The position numbers were made by a program, and so were the translations under genes. From Rhizophagus clarus (Eukaryota; Glomeromycota; Glomeromycetes; Glomerales; Glomeraceae), in NCBI GenBank assembly GCA_015698045.1, contig BLAL01000183.1, forward strand, positions 496,001 to 560,000: a stretch of 64,000 nt of DNA, read 5' to 3'. The notes below the pieces were generated by a model. The model worked only from the letters and a program-made list of their open reading frames with translations, was not told the DNA's origin and did no database searches. Of this stretch, positions 47,794-60,148 are shown in pieces. How positions within the stretch are numbered: position 1 is the first letter of the stretch; the number at the start of each line of letters is the position of its first letter.

Positions 47794-49473
47794 ATGAATG
47801 TTGAAATCGAAACAAATCATAACTCGACTGAACCTAAAAATGATTCAACAAAAGAAGACTTGCCTCTGCACACAGATTCTTCAACAACTTCTCCCTCCAA
47901 CTCCTCCATAAATTCATTTCGTATTCAAACAGTCGAATCGCAAACTCAAAATACAGAACATCTCATTTCTCTTATTTCTAAACAAGATTCTTCTCCGAAC
48001 AAAGTTTCTAACTTAACTGGTATCGGTGCAAATTCCTCTCAGGTTCCAGAGATACATACTTCCTCTCCTGGTGATTCGACTCCTCAAAGTCAGAGTAATT
48101 TTATTCCGCAAGATATAAATATGCTGACACCTAATTCTCATAGGGCAATATCTGGTTCACCGATTTCATCACCAGCTAATTATAGCTCCGATTCTAGTAA
48201 TTTAACTTCTCCTTCTACTCCTTTACCAACACAAAAGGGTATCTCATCTACAGGTTTATTCAATTCGTTTTCTGTAAATCCTCAAGGAAAATCAACTACT
48301 TCTGGACAGCCTCAAAGTCCTAGTCCGGCAAAGTCAAAGCCATACGTTTGCCCAGAATGTAATCAAACATTTAGTCGACAACATAATCTAAAATCACATG
48401 CATTAACCCATTCCCAAGAAAAACCTTTTCAATGTGATGTATGCCAGCACTTTTTCCGTCGGCATCACGATTTGAAAAGGCACGCAAAATTACATACAGG
48501 TGAAAAGCCTTATCAATGTCCACATTGTAAGAGAAGTTTTGCGAGACTAGATGCCTTGAATAGACATTTGCGCGCAGAAAGTTTCTGCGGTGGACCACAA
48601 AAAAAACTCTACCAACCGTCAACAAATGGGCAACAACAAATTGAAGAGCAGCCGCATCAAATACAATCTCAGCCTCAGCAACAACAGCCACTTCCACCGC
48701 CACAGCAAAAACAACAAATTGACAAAAATGCGGATTCAAATCAAAGACAAGTGAATAAATCACCAATAATACAATCAGAATCTCAGAGACAATCACAAGA
48801 AAATTTTGAACAAATTAAACAATGGCAGCAAAAAGTTCAGATGCAAAAAACATCTTCAAATCACCAACAATCTATACATAATCCCATTAATAATTCGAAT
48901 CGAATTCCACATGGGCAAATAGTTTTTCCCGTTGAATCTGTTAAGTCTTCATCTGCACATTACGTTCAATATTCTCAAGATTCTCAACAGAGAATTGAAG
49001 ATCAATCTGATATCGATATGATGAATAGAAGACCTTTAGAAATACAATTGAAAGAACGTAATGATTACCTTGAAGATCGTGTGCGTCAGCTTGAAAATGA
49101 GGTTATTAATGAGCGTAAATTACGTCACCGGCGTGAATTACTTGAGGAGCAAGTTAGGAAACTAGAGATTGAGGTTAGTGTGGAATCTATGATACAGCTA
49201 CTTTTCAATTAGCAATTTTCGACTAAAGTATATTAATTATTTTTTAAATAATTTAAATAGAAAAATCTCCTTAAATCTCTTCTGCTTGAAAGAAGCAATC
49301 GAGGACCTAGTGATTTAGGTCCTACGGGCCCTGGAGGGGGGTATGATTCTATAGATCTGGAAAAGCAATCCGAGAAAAAACGAAAGGCGTCATATATTAG
49401 TGAGCTTTCGAGTCCTTCCAAACATCAAAAAGATTACGATGGTGCTGCCGTAGTTCCACAGTCTGCACAATAA
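47794..49473 (+). CDS. C2H2 zinc-finger transcription factor, Crz1-like
   Basis: Exons 47794-49173 and 49261-49473, 530 aa. Start at MNVEIETNHNSTE; an in-frame ATG at 47692 would add 34 residues (MKIINLINTPGLF...) but reads like 5' UTR. The N-terminal half is Ser/Pro/Thr/Gln-rich. Three fingers at about residues 185-265: YVCPECNQTFSRQHNLKSH, FQCDVCQHFFRRHHDLKRH, and YQCPHCKRSFARLDALNRHL followed by RAESFCGG. The third finger with LDALNRH and the trailing Gly-Cys is characteristic of the calcineurin-regulated Crz1/Prz1 family. After it, a Gln/Pro-rich stretch and a coiled coil (LKERNDYLEDRVRQLENEVI, then RRELLEEQVRKLEIE). A role in calcium or stress response is inferred; a calcineurin docking motif (PxIxIT) was not found with certainty. 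Confidence 0.82.
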
Positions 49474-49929
49474 TCAATTAAGTGAAAACCCAGCTTTAAG
49501 ATATATATATATTCTTTGTTTATTGTGACGTGAAACTTTCAACGTCATTATCTATGATATAACATCTTTTATGGATTTATAAAGTTTTTACTATAGATGT
49601 GATGTCAATTATAAACATTACCTTAAGTGTAAAATGTGTATGATTTCATAGCAATTATGAATGAAACATTATGAAAATATTAAATAAGCAAATTTGATAA
49701 ACTAAGATTCATTATTTTTTATCATTTTAGATTTAGAATTTCTTTTTTTTTTTTTGTATCATATCAATATTTATTTCACAAATATTTCTTGGATATATTT
49801 ACTTTTTATAGATTTAAAATTTGATGTTGTAAATACATTTCATATACATAATGTAATAAATTTTTAAGGTAATAATTTAAATTAAGAACAAATAATAGGT
49901 TTATTAGATGAAAATAAATTCGAGACTAA
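49474..49929. other. Convergent 3' intergenic gap
   Basis: 456 bp of AT-rich DNA between the C2H2 factor (+) and UBA2 (-); presumably 3' UTRs. A T-run is at 49742-49755. Nothing else seen. Confidence 0.6.
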
Positions 49930-52571
49930 CTAATCAATGACTATAAGTTTTTGAGTTCCATTATCTGTAACCATAATATCATCATCTTCCACTAAAATCT
50001 CCTCGTCTGTTGCAGGACGTTTACGAGATAAACCTTCAAAAGTATCAACTTCGGATTCTTCCAGCTTCCTTTTTTGTATAGAGGATGAATTATTGTCGAA
50101 GGATGAATTAGAATTATAATCAGATGACTTCGCCACAGAAGTCTTGTTTCTAGCAGCAAAAGGTTTACCGTCAACCTGAAACCATGTATCAGGCGTTTCA
50201 AAATCCCTATTAATTTGGTATAAGTATTAGATATTTAAAATTAAATCACAATAAATTCAGAGAAAAAAAATGTAATACCTGTGAGAAATAGCAAAAATGG
50301 ACGAATTTTGTTCGTCGGTATCATCTGGCTTTACCGAAACTAATTTGCCATCAGTAATTTGAAGTTGCTCAAATGTAACATCAAGATTATCATCATACTC
50401 AACATCGTATATAATCCTGTTAACAAAAATTAGATTTAATAAAATAATAATACAAATTATAACCGCTAACTGAAAGTAACCTCAGACCTTCCTCCCTCTT
50501 CTACTGTAACTTCACCAATATCCATGTCATCATCTTGTCCGTGAATAACTTTATCGAGAAAATCACGTAAAGTTGCTTTTTTTGTATTCACCTTTAAAAT
50601 AACATGTGTGTTGTTGCAAACACGACATTCTGGATTTGGTGGATTCAATGATTCGGAAAGAAAGATTTGTGGTCGTCGGGAACCGTCTAAAAATGTCTAC
50701 AACGCGATAAAACTTTTATTTTTGAAAATACCCAATAAAAACACTATAATCAAAAATAGTTTAATATGTACAGTTTTACATTCATTCAGTTTTTCATTAA
50801 GTATTTTAAATGATTGCATCACGATCATTCCTGCAATTATTGCATTTGTTGTTGCAATAGCCGGAATGATATTACCAGCCATTTCTAAAGTTTCGGGAGA
50901 AAACAATAAAGTAATTTAACACATAACATTGTGGCACGAGTTTGTATAAAATCCATTTCTAGTTACCTTTAACTTTGAATTGTGATTTTGGTTCAATACC
51001 AAAGATATATGACCGTAGGTTAGATGTTGCTGTTACAAAATCCAAAGAATCAGGATCATCCTTATCAAATGAAAGAGAAGCATTTGGATTATTTGCTTGT
51101 TCTGTCATCAATTTTTCACTCAGTCTTCGAACACTAAATTCAAATAAATATATAAATAAAAATGATAATCAATAAATGCATAGCGTTTAACGAACCTGTC
51201 TAAGAATACAACGAAGTTTTCCGCTAAACTCCATACTCGTTGGTCTTTTAACGTATTGGAATTTTCCGTGTAATTTAACTGAGAATTACCCTCTGTAACT
51301 AGTTTTTCTATTTCTTCATATTTTAATGCTACAGGAGGTTTCCTGTTTAGCCACATATCTTCCATGCTGAGTAAACGATTTATATCATCTGTAAAAACTT
51401 TTTTAAAAACTTTCTGAGGATAATCAGTCGTACCCATTGCTTCTCTGATTTGCTTTAATGCTTGCGTTTCTTTCTTAAGATTTTCGATTTCTTTTACTGA
51501 AGAGAATATAAGATTATAATAATAATTAATATATAAATGAAATTCCTTATAAAGGATAAGCTTACCGTTTTCTTGAGTCATTTCTGCTTCTAATCGTTCA
51601 TCGTCATCGTCTTCGGGTAATCCGAATAACTGACTAAAAAAAAAAAATGTTAAAATGACATGGTAAAAATAAATATTTCATAGAGTAGACAAACCTAAAA
51701 AGATAGCTTTTAGCCCAAACGATACAATGAATAGGTTGGCTGGGAGTGCTCCGAATTGTACATACAGGGTAAGTTCTTCTTACTGGTTTAGGTTGGCAAT
51801 CGTAACATTCGGTTTCATCCTAAAAAATTAATGAACCGAATTTAACGCGTCAATTAATAATAAATAAAGTTTTGATAATTACAACCTTTTTAATGACAGT
51901 AACTTGGCCCAAATATCCTTCCGTACCAGATTCGATCAATGGTACATCAGCAACTAAACACATCATATTTACATGGCGTCTAGCATCTGAATAAATTTAA
52001 TGAAATCAAGAATTTAATTTATTATATTTGAAAATGCTAAATACTATAAATAATTAATACCAAGATTGTCTAACGCGTTCATTACAATATCGAAACTTTT
52101 AAACCATTCAACGTTAAAGTGAGGGCTTTTGATATTAGCATGGTGCGCAATAATATTTATATTAGGGTTAAATTTTAACGCGGATTCACGCGCGACCTAA
52201 TTTTTAAAGGAAGAATTGTTGAAAACGCGAAAATTCCAGAAAATGAAGTAAAATTTTGAACATACTTCCGCCTTAGATTTCATAATATGCTGCTTTTGAA
52301 ATAAAAATTGCCGATTTAAATTTGAAAGGTCTATCGTATCCAGATCAACCTATCAATATTATAGTTATTTCTCAGAACATATACACGCATACAAATCAAA
52401 CGGTAATCTATAAAGACAAACCAGTTCGATCTGACGAAAACCAGACATTGCCAAATTTTTTAATAATTCGCAGCCGATGCCACCAGCTCCAACCATTAGT
52501 ACGCGACAGTTGCTTATTTTTTGGAAAAGAGACTGTCCTAAAACCGTCTCGGCGTGTAAAGTTCGGGGCAT
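49930..52571 (-). CDS. UBA2: SUMO-activating enzyme subunit 2 (Uba2)
   Basis: Catalytic half of the SUMO E1 (Aos1-Uba2), which adenylates SUMO and passes it to the active-site cysteine. Start at 52571; exon 1 is 52571-52422 and exon 2 starts at 52349. Visible: the nucleotide-binding [38 protein letters not shown], then the crossover [19 protein letters not shown], zinc ligands in [11 protein letters not shown] and PECRVC, and the catalytic Cys in [17 protein letters not shown]. Next come IVWAKSYLF, the [20 protein letters not shown] block and the ubiquitin-fold domain ([19 protein letters not shown]). The C-terminal tail is acidic/Ser-rich with a KRKLEESE basic patch, likely the nuclear signal, and ends QKLIVID, a hydrophobic SIM-like end. 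About 600 aa, family-typical. Confidence 0.95.
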
Positions 52572-52703
52572 TTTGTAATTATGGAAAAATTTAAGTGCTT
52601 ATAAAATTATCGTTATGTACCGTTAATTAAAAAATAAACTTTGTGTTACACAGGATGATAAATGTTGTACGAAGTTCTATATTTATCTTTTATTGTGAAT
52701 TTT

Positions 52704-53106
52704 ACCAGCCCTCAAATATAACGAAGTACCTTCGTTATAACTTATAAGAAAAACTCGGTAATATGCTAAAGATTTGGTATAATGCGGTAAAAATATAGGA
52801 AAATAAATATATTTGTAAATATGAGAGCAAAGGAATCTGCGAAATATAAACAATCCATCTTTTATAAAATGGATTAAAATAGTAAATTTGCTTATTTGAG
52901 AAAAATTTTTGAAATCTATATTAAAATTTATCCGTAAAATCTTCGTTTTACCAAAAAAAAAAAAAAATATTCGTTTAATCAAAATTCGTCATAAAAGGGT
53001 TATTTTGTTGTATACACGAATTACTTCGTTAAACGGTATACTATATTTAATTAGTGAAAATCGGTACCACGCGTTGTATTGTGAAATTCGTTTATAAAAA
53101 GGGTCG
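52704..53106. repeat. Possible MITE in the UBA2/hydrolase promoter
   Basis: Imperfect inverted ends: AGCCCTCAAATATAACGAA on the left and, read on the other strand, GACCCTTTTTATAAACGAA on the right. Inside is the perfect 10-bp-arm hairpin TATAACGAAG-TAC-CTTCGTTATA (52717-52739, arms overlapping slightly). AACGAA motifs recur. Sits between two divergent starts. A target duplication was not found. Confidence 0.4.
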
Positions 53107-53195
53107 ACCGCATGTTAAACATCTCATCATTTTGCTACCATTACAATAGAATTACTATGATCTTCGATCATGTGAGTAATAACTTCTGTTTTTAT

Positions 53196-53203
53196 TCACG
53201 TGA
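53196..53203. promoter_or_regulatory. TCACGTGA upstream of the hydrolase gene
   Basis: Perfect palindrome 85 bp before the called start at 53288. Confidence 0.45.
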
Positions 53204-53287
53204 AAACATCAATTAAAAAGATCTTGATCGAAATCATATGCCTAAATACCGAACTCTCGAACACTAGAGAAGCGGATTTTAAAGAAT

Positions 53288-55984
53288 ATGATCGATCACC
53301 TTTTAGGAAGGCCTTCTCCCTCCTGGAAACGTTTTCAAGTATTTTTAGTATCTTTTATCTGGTAATGATCTAAATTTAGTATTCTCAAATTTGACATTAT
53401 CTTACTTGTAATCTTTTTTTAGGTTTTTATACCTACACAAAGCAGATAGCAGAGGACCTAATTTTCTCCGAAAATTGAATGATAAACTTTGTAGGCTTTT
53501 TTTTTTCGATTATTCTTATTATGTTGATATCATTATTTTAACAAACTTCATATATTTAGGTCGGTTTACTCCTTTTCAAATAGTTGCTGGTACTTTGGCA
53601 GTCTTATATATGCTTAAGAATGCTGACCGCATGATAGGACTTGGTGGTAAGTTACTAATGTCTTCCAATTATATTAATTTTATTAATTTTATTAAAATAT
53701 TATTACTAACAATTTTTAACGATTACAAAGCACCCGAGCCACTTTCTCGACTTGTATGTACCGCAAATTAATTCCACATTTCTTTCTTTTAAACGCTTAA
53801 AAAGCTTTTTCTTTATTTATAATATATAATAGTACAATCGTAATTTTTATCGTGCAACATGGATTTTAACCGCACTTGATGCCGGATTTTGGACTGCAAT
53901 GTCGATTCGACCTAAATTTCTTAGGGATATAATGTCAATGGTTTTTTCTATATATTATTTGATTTTTGCTGACCAGGCAGACGAAAAAGTAAGAAATTGT
54001 TAATGATAATCTTCATTTTTTTTATGAATACAGACTTTATTTAAAGTTAACCATTCTATTTCAGACTCGAAGGATACGCGCTACAATAACTGTCGAGTGT
54101 TTACGCGTTTCTTGGGAAAAGACACTTAATCCGTTTTTACGTGCTGCGATCAAGTTAGTTAGTCCACGTTTGACTATATGTCAAAAGAAAGTTCTTATTC
54201 CTCGTCCAAAAAATAATTCTCATGGTTCGCAACCAGTTGTAGGTTATATTTATTATGATGGCGCACAAAATTCATTTGAAAATAGTGATAAACTTATACT
54301 CGATTTCCCAGGAGGTGGTTTTATTACGATGCCCCCTCCCTGCCATGAGAGTTATTTATGTCATTGGGCAAAAAAAACTCATGTTCCTATTTTGAGTATA
54401 GATTATGCGAAAGCACCAGAGTTTCCATACCCTTATGCTTTAGAGGAATGTTTTGATGTTTATCAAAGTATTATGGAAAGCAACGGTGAAGCTATAGGAA
54501 TGTCTGGATGGACAAATAAAGATGGTAGCAAAAGGAAGCAAATTAAGATTGTGATGGTCGGAGATTCTGCGTAAGTATTAGAATATCCAATTTATAAATA
54601 ATAAATTTTTAACTTACTAATTATTTTTATTTCCAACAAAATAAAGTGGTGGAAATATTGTAACATCGGTAATGTTCAAAATACTTGAATCTCCAACGCC
54701 TCTTCCACATCCTAATGCTTTAATTCTTATTTATCCTTGTTTGGATTTTGACATTACATGTTGGATGTCACCGTCTCAACTTTCTGTCATAAGAGCAGAA
54801 TCTACTCCTTCTATTCATGGATTATTAGAATCTAAAGATCATTTACGCCATAAAAGTCCTTTGGCAGTAGTACCAGATATTAAAAAAAAGAGAAGATGGA
54901 GTAGATCGAGAGAAGACGAAAGGACAATTGAAGAAAGAGTTAAATATATTGATGGTCGCGATGTGACTAAACATCCCAATGAAAGAAATTCTCGTCCTAT
55001 AATAGGAACACGATTGGCAATGACAAGTCGTATGAGTTATTTTAATGACAGGATTATTACCCCCGACATGGTAAAGCTTTTCGTTTAGTTGTAAAATTGT
55101 AAAATTGAAGCGTTATTGCGTTATTTATTTATCTATTTATTTTTCATCGTTAGATGCGAGCAATGGCTATTCTTTACCTTGGTCCAAATAATTATCCTGA
55201 TTTTAGTTCAGATTATTTGCTATCTCCCATTGTTGGACCTGATGAATTGTTAGCACAATTTCCAAAGGTTTATCTCATGTGTGGAGAAAAAGATCCTTTT
55301 GTAGATGATACTGTTGTATTTGCGGGACGTATAAGAGAAGCCAAAATGAGGAAAAAACAAATGGCTAGCGGTGCTAAATTTGGAGAAAATTTAAGAATGA
55401 GCAGTGTAGACAATGCCGACAAGTCTGATGATACTAATGATTGGGTAGAAGTAAAAATCCTTCAAGGTGTTAGCCACGCGTTTTTAATAATGATGACATT
55501 ATTGCCAGAGAGCTCAGGTGCTGTAAGAGTTATTGCAAGATGGTTATCTCAAAGTTTGGAAAAGGCACCAGATTTGAAAAATGAAAATGAAAGGATTGTA
55601 CATGATGATGAAGAAGGCTTGATGTTTTGGTCTCGACCTTCTACAGTTAATGACATAACCAAAATTCAACAGAGTGGAACGAGAAGTATTTCTCCTCATG
55701 AAATTTCTCATCATCCTTCTACATCACCAAAGTCAAGTATTCATATTTCACATTCGCTCTCAGATATTACTGAAAATTCGCATAAACTGTCATCATCTCC
55801 AATGCATACTTCTGCATCTGAAGTTGTATTGACTCCTGTAAACGAACACGAATGTGTTTTGTGGGAGCAACAGAATATTCTTAATGAAGATCAAATTTTA
55901 AAGAGAAGGCGAGATACTTTACTATCCCATCTAAAAGAGGGGACAACAGTAACTAGTCAAGAAAATACAGGAACAAAAAAGTAG
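53288..55984 (+). CDS. α/β-hydrolase, hormone-sensitive-lipase-like
   Basis: About 710-720 aa in eight or so exons; start MIDHLLGRPSPSWK at 53288 and stop at 55982-55984. A possible earlier ATG (53157, MIFDH) precedes a GTGAGT site and is less likely. The N-terminal region has hydrophobic helices (FQVFLVSFIWFLYLH; FQIVAGTLAVLYML) that suggest membrane attachment. The block YRATWILTALDAGFWTAMSI and YLIFADQADEK is a conserved fungal part. The lipase core: PGGGF (oxyanion hole; the usual HGGG has Pro first), GDSAGGN split by an intron with the nucleophile Ser, acid Asp in GEKDPFVDD and His in GVSHAF. The triad is complete. C-terminal 150 residues are Ser-rich and probably disordered. Substrate unknown: acylglycerols, sterol esters or acetyl esters are options. 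Confidence 0.85.
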
Positions 55985-56090
55985 TTACATTGTTGATTTT
56001 TGAATTACTTTCCATGTCGTGCCAAGAATTTTAGAGGTTTTACTAGTTATTCAAGAAATATATTATTACTCTATAAGAGATATTATAACA

Positions 56091-56901
56091 TTAATCGTTG
56101 TTTTCATCATTTTCATCATTTTCATCATTTAGTGAATCTTGATTAAGTGGTTTTCTTACTGAAGATCGTGTAACACGTTGTTCAACAATGGAATTCGCAA
56201 ATTCATTAATATGCATGTTCTATGTTTGTGCCAGTACGGCGAGTACGTTAATAATATTTAAAATTTTATATTTATATAAATAAATGAGAAAAACACTTAC
56301 CAACTCATCATTACGTCGACTGCAAAGCTTCATCGTTTTAAACAAAGTATGAATTGATTATGAACAAAAAAAGGTCAACAAAATTTTATAATTACCTTTA
56401 CATCATTTATTGATATCGTGGATCGGTTCGCATGACTGTTTAATGATATAAATAATAATTAATTTAATAAAAAAGATCTTATTTATAAAAAAATAATAAT
56501 ACTTTGCAAAATTTTCCAAGTTTGTGGCAAACGTTTCTAAATAATACAAGAACTTAGTATATGATTGCTGAAATATAGTAAGAGAGATAAATATTACCGG
56601 CTTGCTTGTAAACCAATTCGGACAATGACGCGATAAATTGTTGGGTAGGAATTACGTCCAACTCGTCAGCTAAGAACCCAATTAATTACAGCAGATATAA
56701 AAATATTATTCGAGACGTGAAGTAGAAATACCTTCTTCGTTACAAATATCATTTACAATTTGCCAGATTGCCGCTTTCAAAAACTTAAAAATTAAAAATA
56801 TAATAATATAATGATTAAATTTACGATTGATAAGCAAAAGGTGAAAAGAAACATGAGTTCACCTCTCGATTTTGAATTTTTCTTTGATTGTTATTGCTCA
56901 T
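56091..56901 (-). CDS. MHF1: CENP-S / MHF1 histone-fold protein
   Basis: Small histone-fold protein that pairs with CENP-X (MHF2), acting at kinetochores and with the FANCM helicase in DNA repair. Seven small exons, none long enough to be noticed alone; about 130 aa. Exon order: MSNNNQRKIQNRE; FLKAAIWQIVNDICNEE; ADELDVIPTQQFIASLSELV-YKQA; ETFATNLENFAN; HANRSTISINDVK; LCSRRNDEL; then NMHINEFANSIVEQRVTR with an acidic DEN repeat tail. The pattern of helix α1 (KAAIWQIVNDI), α2 (FIASLSELV), HANRSTISINDVKLCSRRND is that of CENP-S (compare HAKR-T-I--DVKLLARR). Each intron has GT/AG ends and consistent phase. The start is 166 bp from the Arp9 start on the other strand. Confidence 0.85.
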
Positions 56902-57067
56902 TACTAGTGTATAACCGTAATAATAGTACTGTAAATCTAATTATTAATAAAGCAACTTTATATTGTTTTGATTATCTATAAATTTATTATTGTCGGATAT
57001 CTGAACCAATCATTTTCATTCTATATACAAGTACAGAGATCAAAGTTTATTTATATAATCATCAAAA
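56902..57067. promoter_or_regulatory. Shared bidirectional promoter, CENP-S/Arp9
   Basis: Only 166 bp separate two divergent ATGs, so both genes must be driven from here. A CCAAT box (TGAACCAATCATTTTC near 57001) and TATA-like runs are present. No TCACGTGA. Confidence 0.55.
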
Positions 57068-58928
57068 ATGCATTTCTCTTTGAAGGAAGAATCTTATGTT
57101 GTTATTGAAAATGGTTCTTGGAAAATAAAAGCAGGAATAGGCGTAGCTGATACGAACCAGCTTCCCTCTGTGGTAGGTAGTTTTTTTTGCTATTCAACAA
57201 ATTTGTTATTGATTTACACGCGTTTGTCAACTCGGATTTTATTTATTCGAGTCATACTTTCTTAAGATTCGTTTCCTCTGCATAGCCAGTTATTTTGCGT
57301 GTAAATCTATTAGCAAATTTGTAGAGAATCGAATGATCGGTTTTGGCCAACAACTTAGCATAAACTGAATCGTTTGTAGCTTCTTCAAACTGAAATCGGA
57401 AAAGTACCCGAAACGGAAGTTGAAAAGCATGATTCTGAGATGTTACAGGAAGGCACGGAGAATCCTGAGCAATCAACATCGGATTCCTCAGAAAAAGCGA
57501 CCTCAGCCAAGAATTCTCGAGAACCAAGATATATTTGTGGTTTGCAATTAAAAGAATTAAAAGAACAATCTAAAGGCAATATTGTGACTTCTTTTCCGAT
57601 AAAACGTGGAAATATCGAAAATTTGGATGAATTAGAAGCACTATGGTACGTTTAAATTATTATTACAGTTTTCCGTCAAAATTTTCACATGACTCATTTA
57701 TGAACAGGCGACATATTCTCTTAAAAGAATTTAATATCAAGAGATCGCGTAATGAATGCCCAGTAATTGTTACAGTTCCAAGTACTTGGACTAAAGTGCA
57801 ATATGAACAAATTGCACGAATATTTTTTGAAACATTTAATTCTCCTGGACTTTATATAGCTAATCAAGCGTTAATGGCTCTGTACGGATGTGGCAGCCTT
57901 AATGGTTTGGTTGTTGATATCGGTTACGGGAAAACGGGTACGATAATTCATTGTGATCTAGTGTTTATTGCTTTTTAGTAACATTTGATTTTTCCAACTT
58001 AGAAATAACCCCAATATTAGAATGCTCAATTCAACATCATGCAATACAAACCATTCCGATTGGCGGCCAAGATTTTGATGAACATTTTTATTCGTCACTT
58101 TTGTCAGACACTCAATTTATTGAAGAATATGGGGATACACCTGATATAGATATTGCAAGAGCTCTTAAAGAATCAGCAGATATTTGTGAAGTTCTGCTAG
58201 ATGCTAGCAACTTGGAAGATAAACCTGCGAGAATGGAAGTTGAATATCATGGGAGAAAAGTTCGTTAAAAATTTCTTGGCGTAAGAAATTTTTTGTGAAT
58301 GAATCATGAGGAATTCACCGTTTTTTAATTGTTATTAGTTCACAGTTGGCCCGGAACGTTTTCGTGTCATAGAGCCTATCTTCGACCCAATGTTGGTTAA
58401 CAAAGAAGGAGTTTTGTCATTAATAGAAGCGATTTATTTGACCATAACTACCTGTGAGCCAGATAAGCGTAACTTACTATGGGAGAATATTGTGCTTACC
58501 GGGGGATCGTCCATCATGAGAGGTTAGCAAAAAGTTATTTTTTAAATCCTTTTCACAATATTAAAGATCATAATTATTTTTAAATAAAAGGTTTAAAAGA
58601 ACGTATTAAAGCCGACTTAGCACCATATCTTGCATTTTCTGATAATAGTGGGGAATATCAGGTAAAAGAAGCAAAATTTTTAAAAATTCCAGAGTATTTT
58701 ACAAATCTTAAAGATAGAAATGATTTGGCCGGGTTTTTGGGTGCCTCTATAACAGCCAAGGTATGATAGTTAACTTCTTTATTCTATTATTCGACTCATT
58801 AGAATTACTCCTATTTACATGATATTTTGTTTGCGATTAAGCTTTCATTTCCTGATCCTAAAGGTTTTATTAACAAAGTTGATTACAATGATCACGGGCC
58901 AAGCGTGGTACACACAAAAAGTTACTAA
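57068..58928 (+). CDS. ARP9: Actin-related protein, Arp9-like (SWI/SNF-RSC subunit)
   Basis: About 440 aa over eight exons. Start MHFSLKEESYVVIENGSWKI: the first strand has the actin-like IENGS-x-KAGI phosphate loop, without the typical DNGSG pair in full. Exon 2 is a 15-nt segment (PVILR), followed by a charged insert (ETEVEKHDSEMLQEG and SEKATSAKNSRE). Then LDELEALWRHIL (the actin WxxxxE-type element), CPVIVTVPSTWTKVQYEQIA, the actin phosphate-2 block GLVVDIGYGKTG, SIQHHAIQTIPIGGQDFDEH, ALKESADICEVLL, and VLTGGSSIMRGLKERIKADL (the actin LTGGSS loop). C-terminal DLAGFLGASITAK then ending GPSVVHTKSY. The insert and weak P1 loop fit Arp9, an actin-fold subunit of SWI/SNF and RSC. Its neighbour is not functionally linked in sequence, but SNF12 in the same window belongs to the same complex. 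Confidence 0.83.
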
Positions 58929-60019
58929 ATCTTACAAAGACTAATAAATAAAGTATCAATAGATATTATCAATTCAATTAAAAAATTTTTTTAACATATG
59001 AATTCATAGATGTTTCAATCTTCACGACGGATGAGTGATTTTTTTTTTTTTAGAACACAGGGATGATAAATTATACGTTACAGTTATTTTCTAAAAGGTA
59101 CATTTCTCTATTTATTGTAATGATACAAAAAAATGAGTTTAATTAAAATAGATCAATCACATAAATTAAACACAATTTGTATTTTACAAGATTAAATATA
59201 AATGCTGGTTAAATTACCTTAATTCTGGTAAACATACAGTATAAATGTGCCAGGATGGTGGCGCAATTAACTGGCTGTGGCGCAGAAAAATTCTACAAAA
59301 AATAGGAAATTTATTTACTTAGAGTAGTAAAAGATTGAAGGTCATTTTTGACTGACTTCAATAAAACACTTTTGTTCGTTAAAATTAATCTAATTATTTT
59401 AATTCGTGATCCACTTCAGAGCCAGTGAAATTACTAATATATATCAGAAAACTATTATTATAGATCAAATTCTTAATGTTAAGCAATTTTCAAGTAATTT
59501 ATCAAATTTATTTTTAAAATAAATATATTAGAAATGTTTAAACTTAGACAATAGTTTATTTCTCAACTCTTTTTTTCTGCTAACGTGCTGAACCAAATTT
59601 TCTGCAAAAAAATTTTTTAAAAAATTTTTTATTTTTAATGTATTTTCTGATACAAAATAATATAGTCATGATTTCTACACAAAAAACATGTACATACAAC
59701 ACATATGAAGAGTTTACAATATACTTTATACAGGTTTTTTTTGATTATTTTGCACAGTCTTGAACCATAAATCTGCACATAATACTCAAGAAGACTGGAG
59801 TAAACAAGTGGAAAAAAGCTACTCAAAAAGGGTTTTTCGCAAAGACTGATAGCATAAAACTGATAATATGACAAGTCATATAACACCAGCTCATTTAGTT
59901 TTCACTTTGTCTTAGCACTCACTACCATTAGGTTCAAGTACTCCCAAAAGCTAGAGCCTCCAAAAACAAGAAACATAAATAATGCATTGCTTACCCTAGA
60001 ATTGGCTATTACATAGGAG
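58929..60019. other. Gene-poor 3' flank of Arp9
   Basis: About 1.1 kb, AT-rich, holding short T/A tracts. Nothing coding can be supported; the two minus-strand frames (59635-59886 and 59902-60111) have no motif. Confidence 0.5.
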
Positions 60020-60148
60020 ATGAATATGAATATTTCACTTCTTATACCGCACCAATCAAATCCTATTGCACCATTAACAAATGCTGAATTAAAGTCCAAA
60101 GGTAAAGGCAAGAAGAAGAATAAAAATAAGAAGGTCCCTACTATAGAC
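60020..60148 (+). pseudogene. 5' part of a disrupted reading frame (left of insertion)
   Basis: From ATG at 60020: MNMNISLLIPHQSNPIAPLT then a Lys-rich stretch (KGKGKKKNKNKK) and VPTID, running into the left edge of the inserted element, where a stop follows within four codons. With one copy of the target duplication removed, the frame continues in phase into 63050 as LNFADLWDKDLPK. Probably the start of a repetitive-element protein. Identity unknown. Confidence 0.55.
60143..60148. repeat. Target-site duplication, left (ATAGAC)
   Basis: ATAGAC directly repeated at 63044-63049, immediately outside the terminal inverted repeats. If the element begins at the following TAG, an 8-bp site TATAGACC with one change in each copy would also fit. 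Confidence 0.7.

Noticed and set aside
53157..53171. Upstream ATG (MIFDH) with GTGAGT donor before the hydrolase
   Set aside because: The 53288 start MIDHLLGRPSPSW gives an uninterrupted join to the next exon; the upstream one does not need to be coding.
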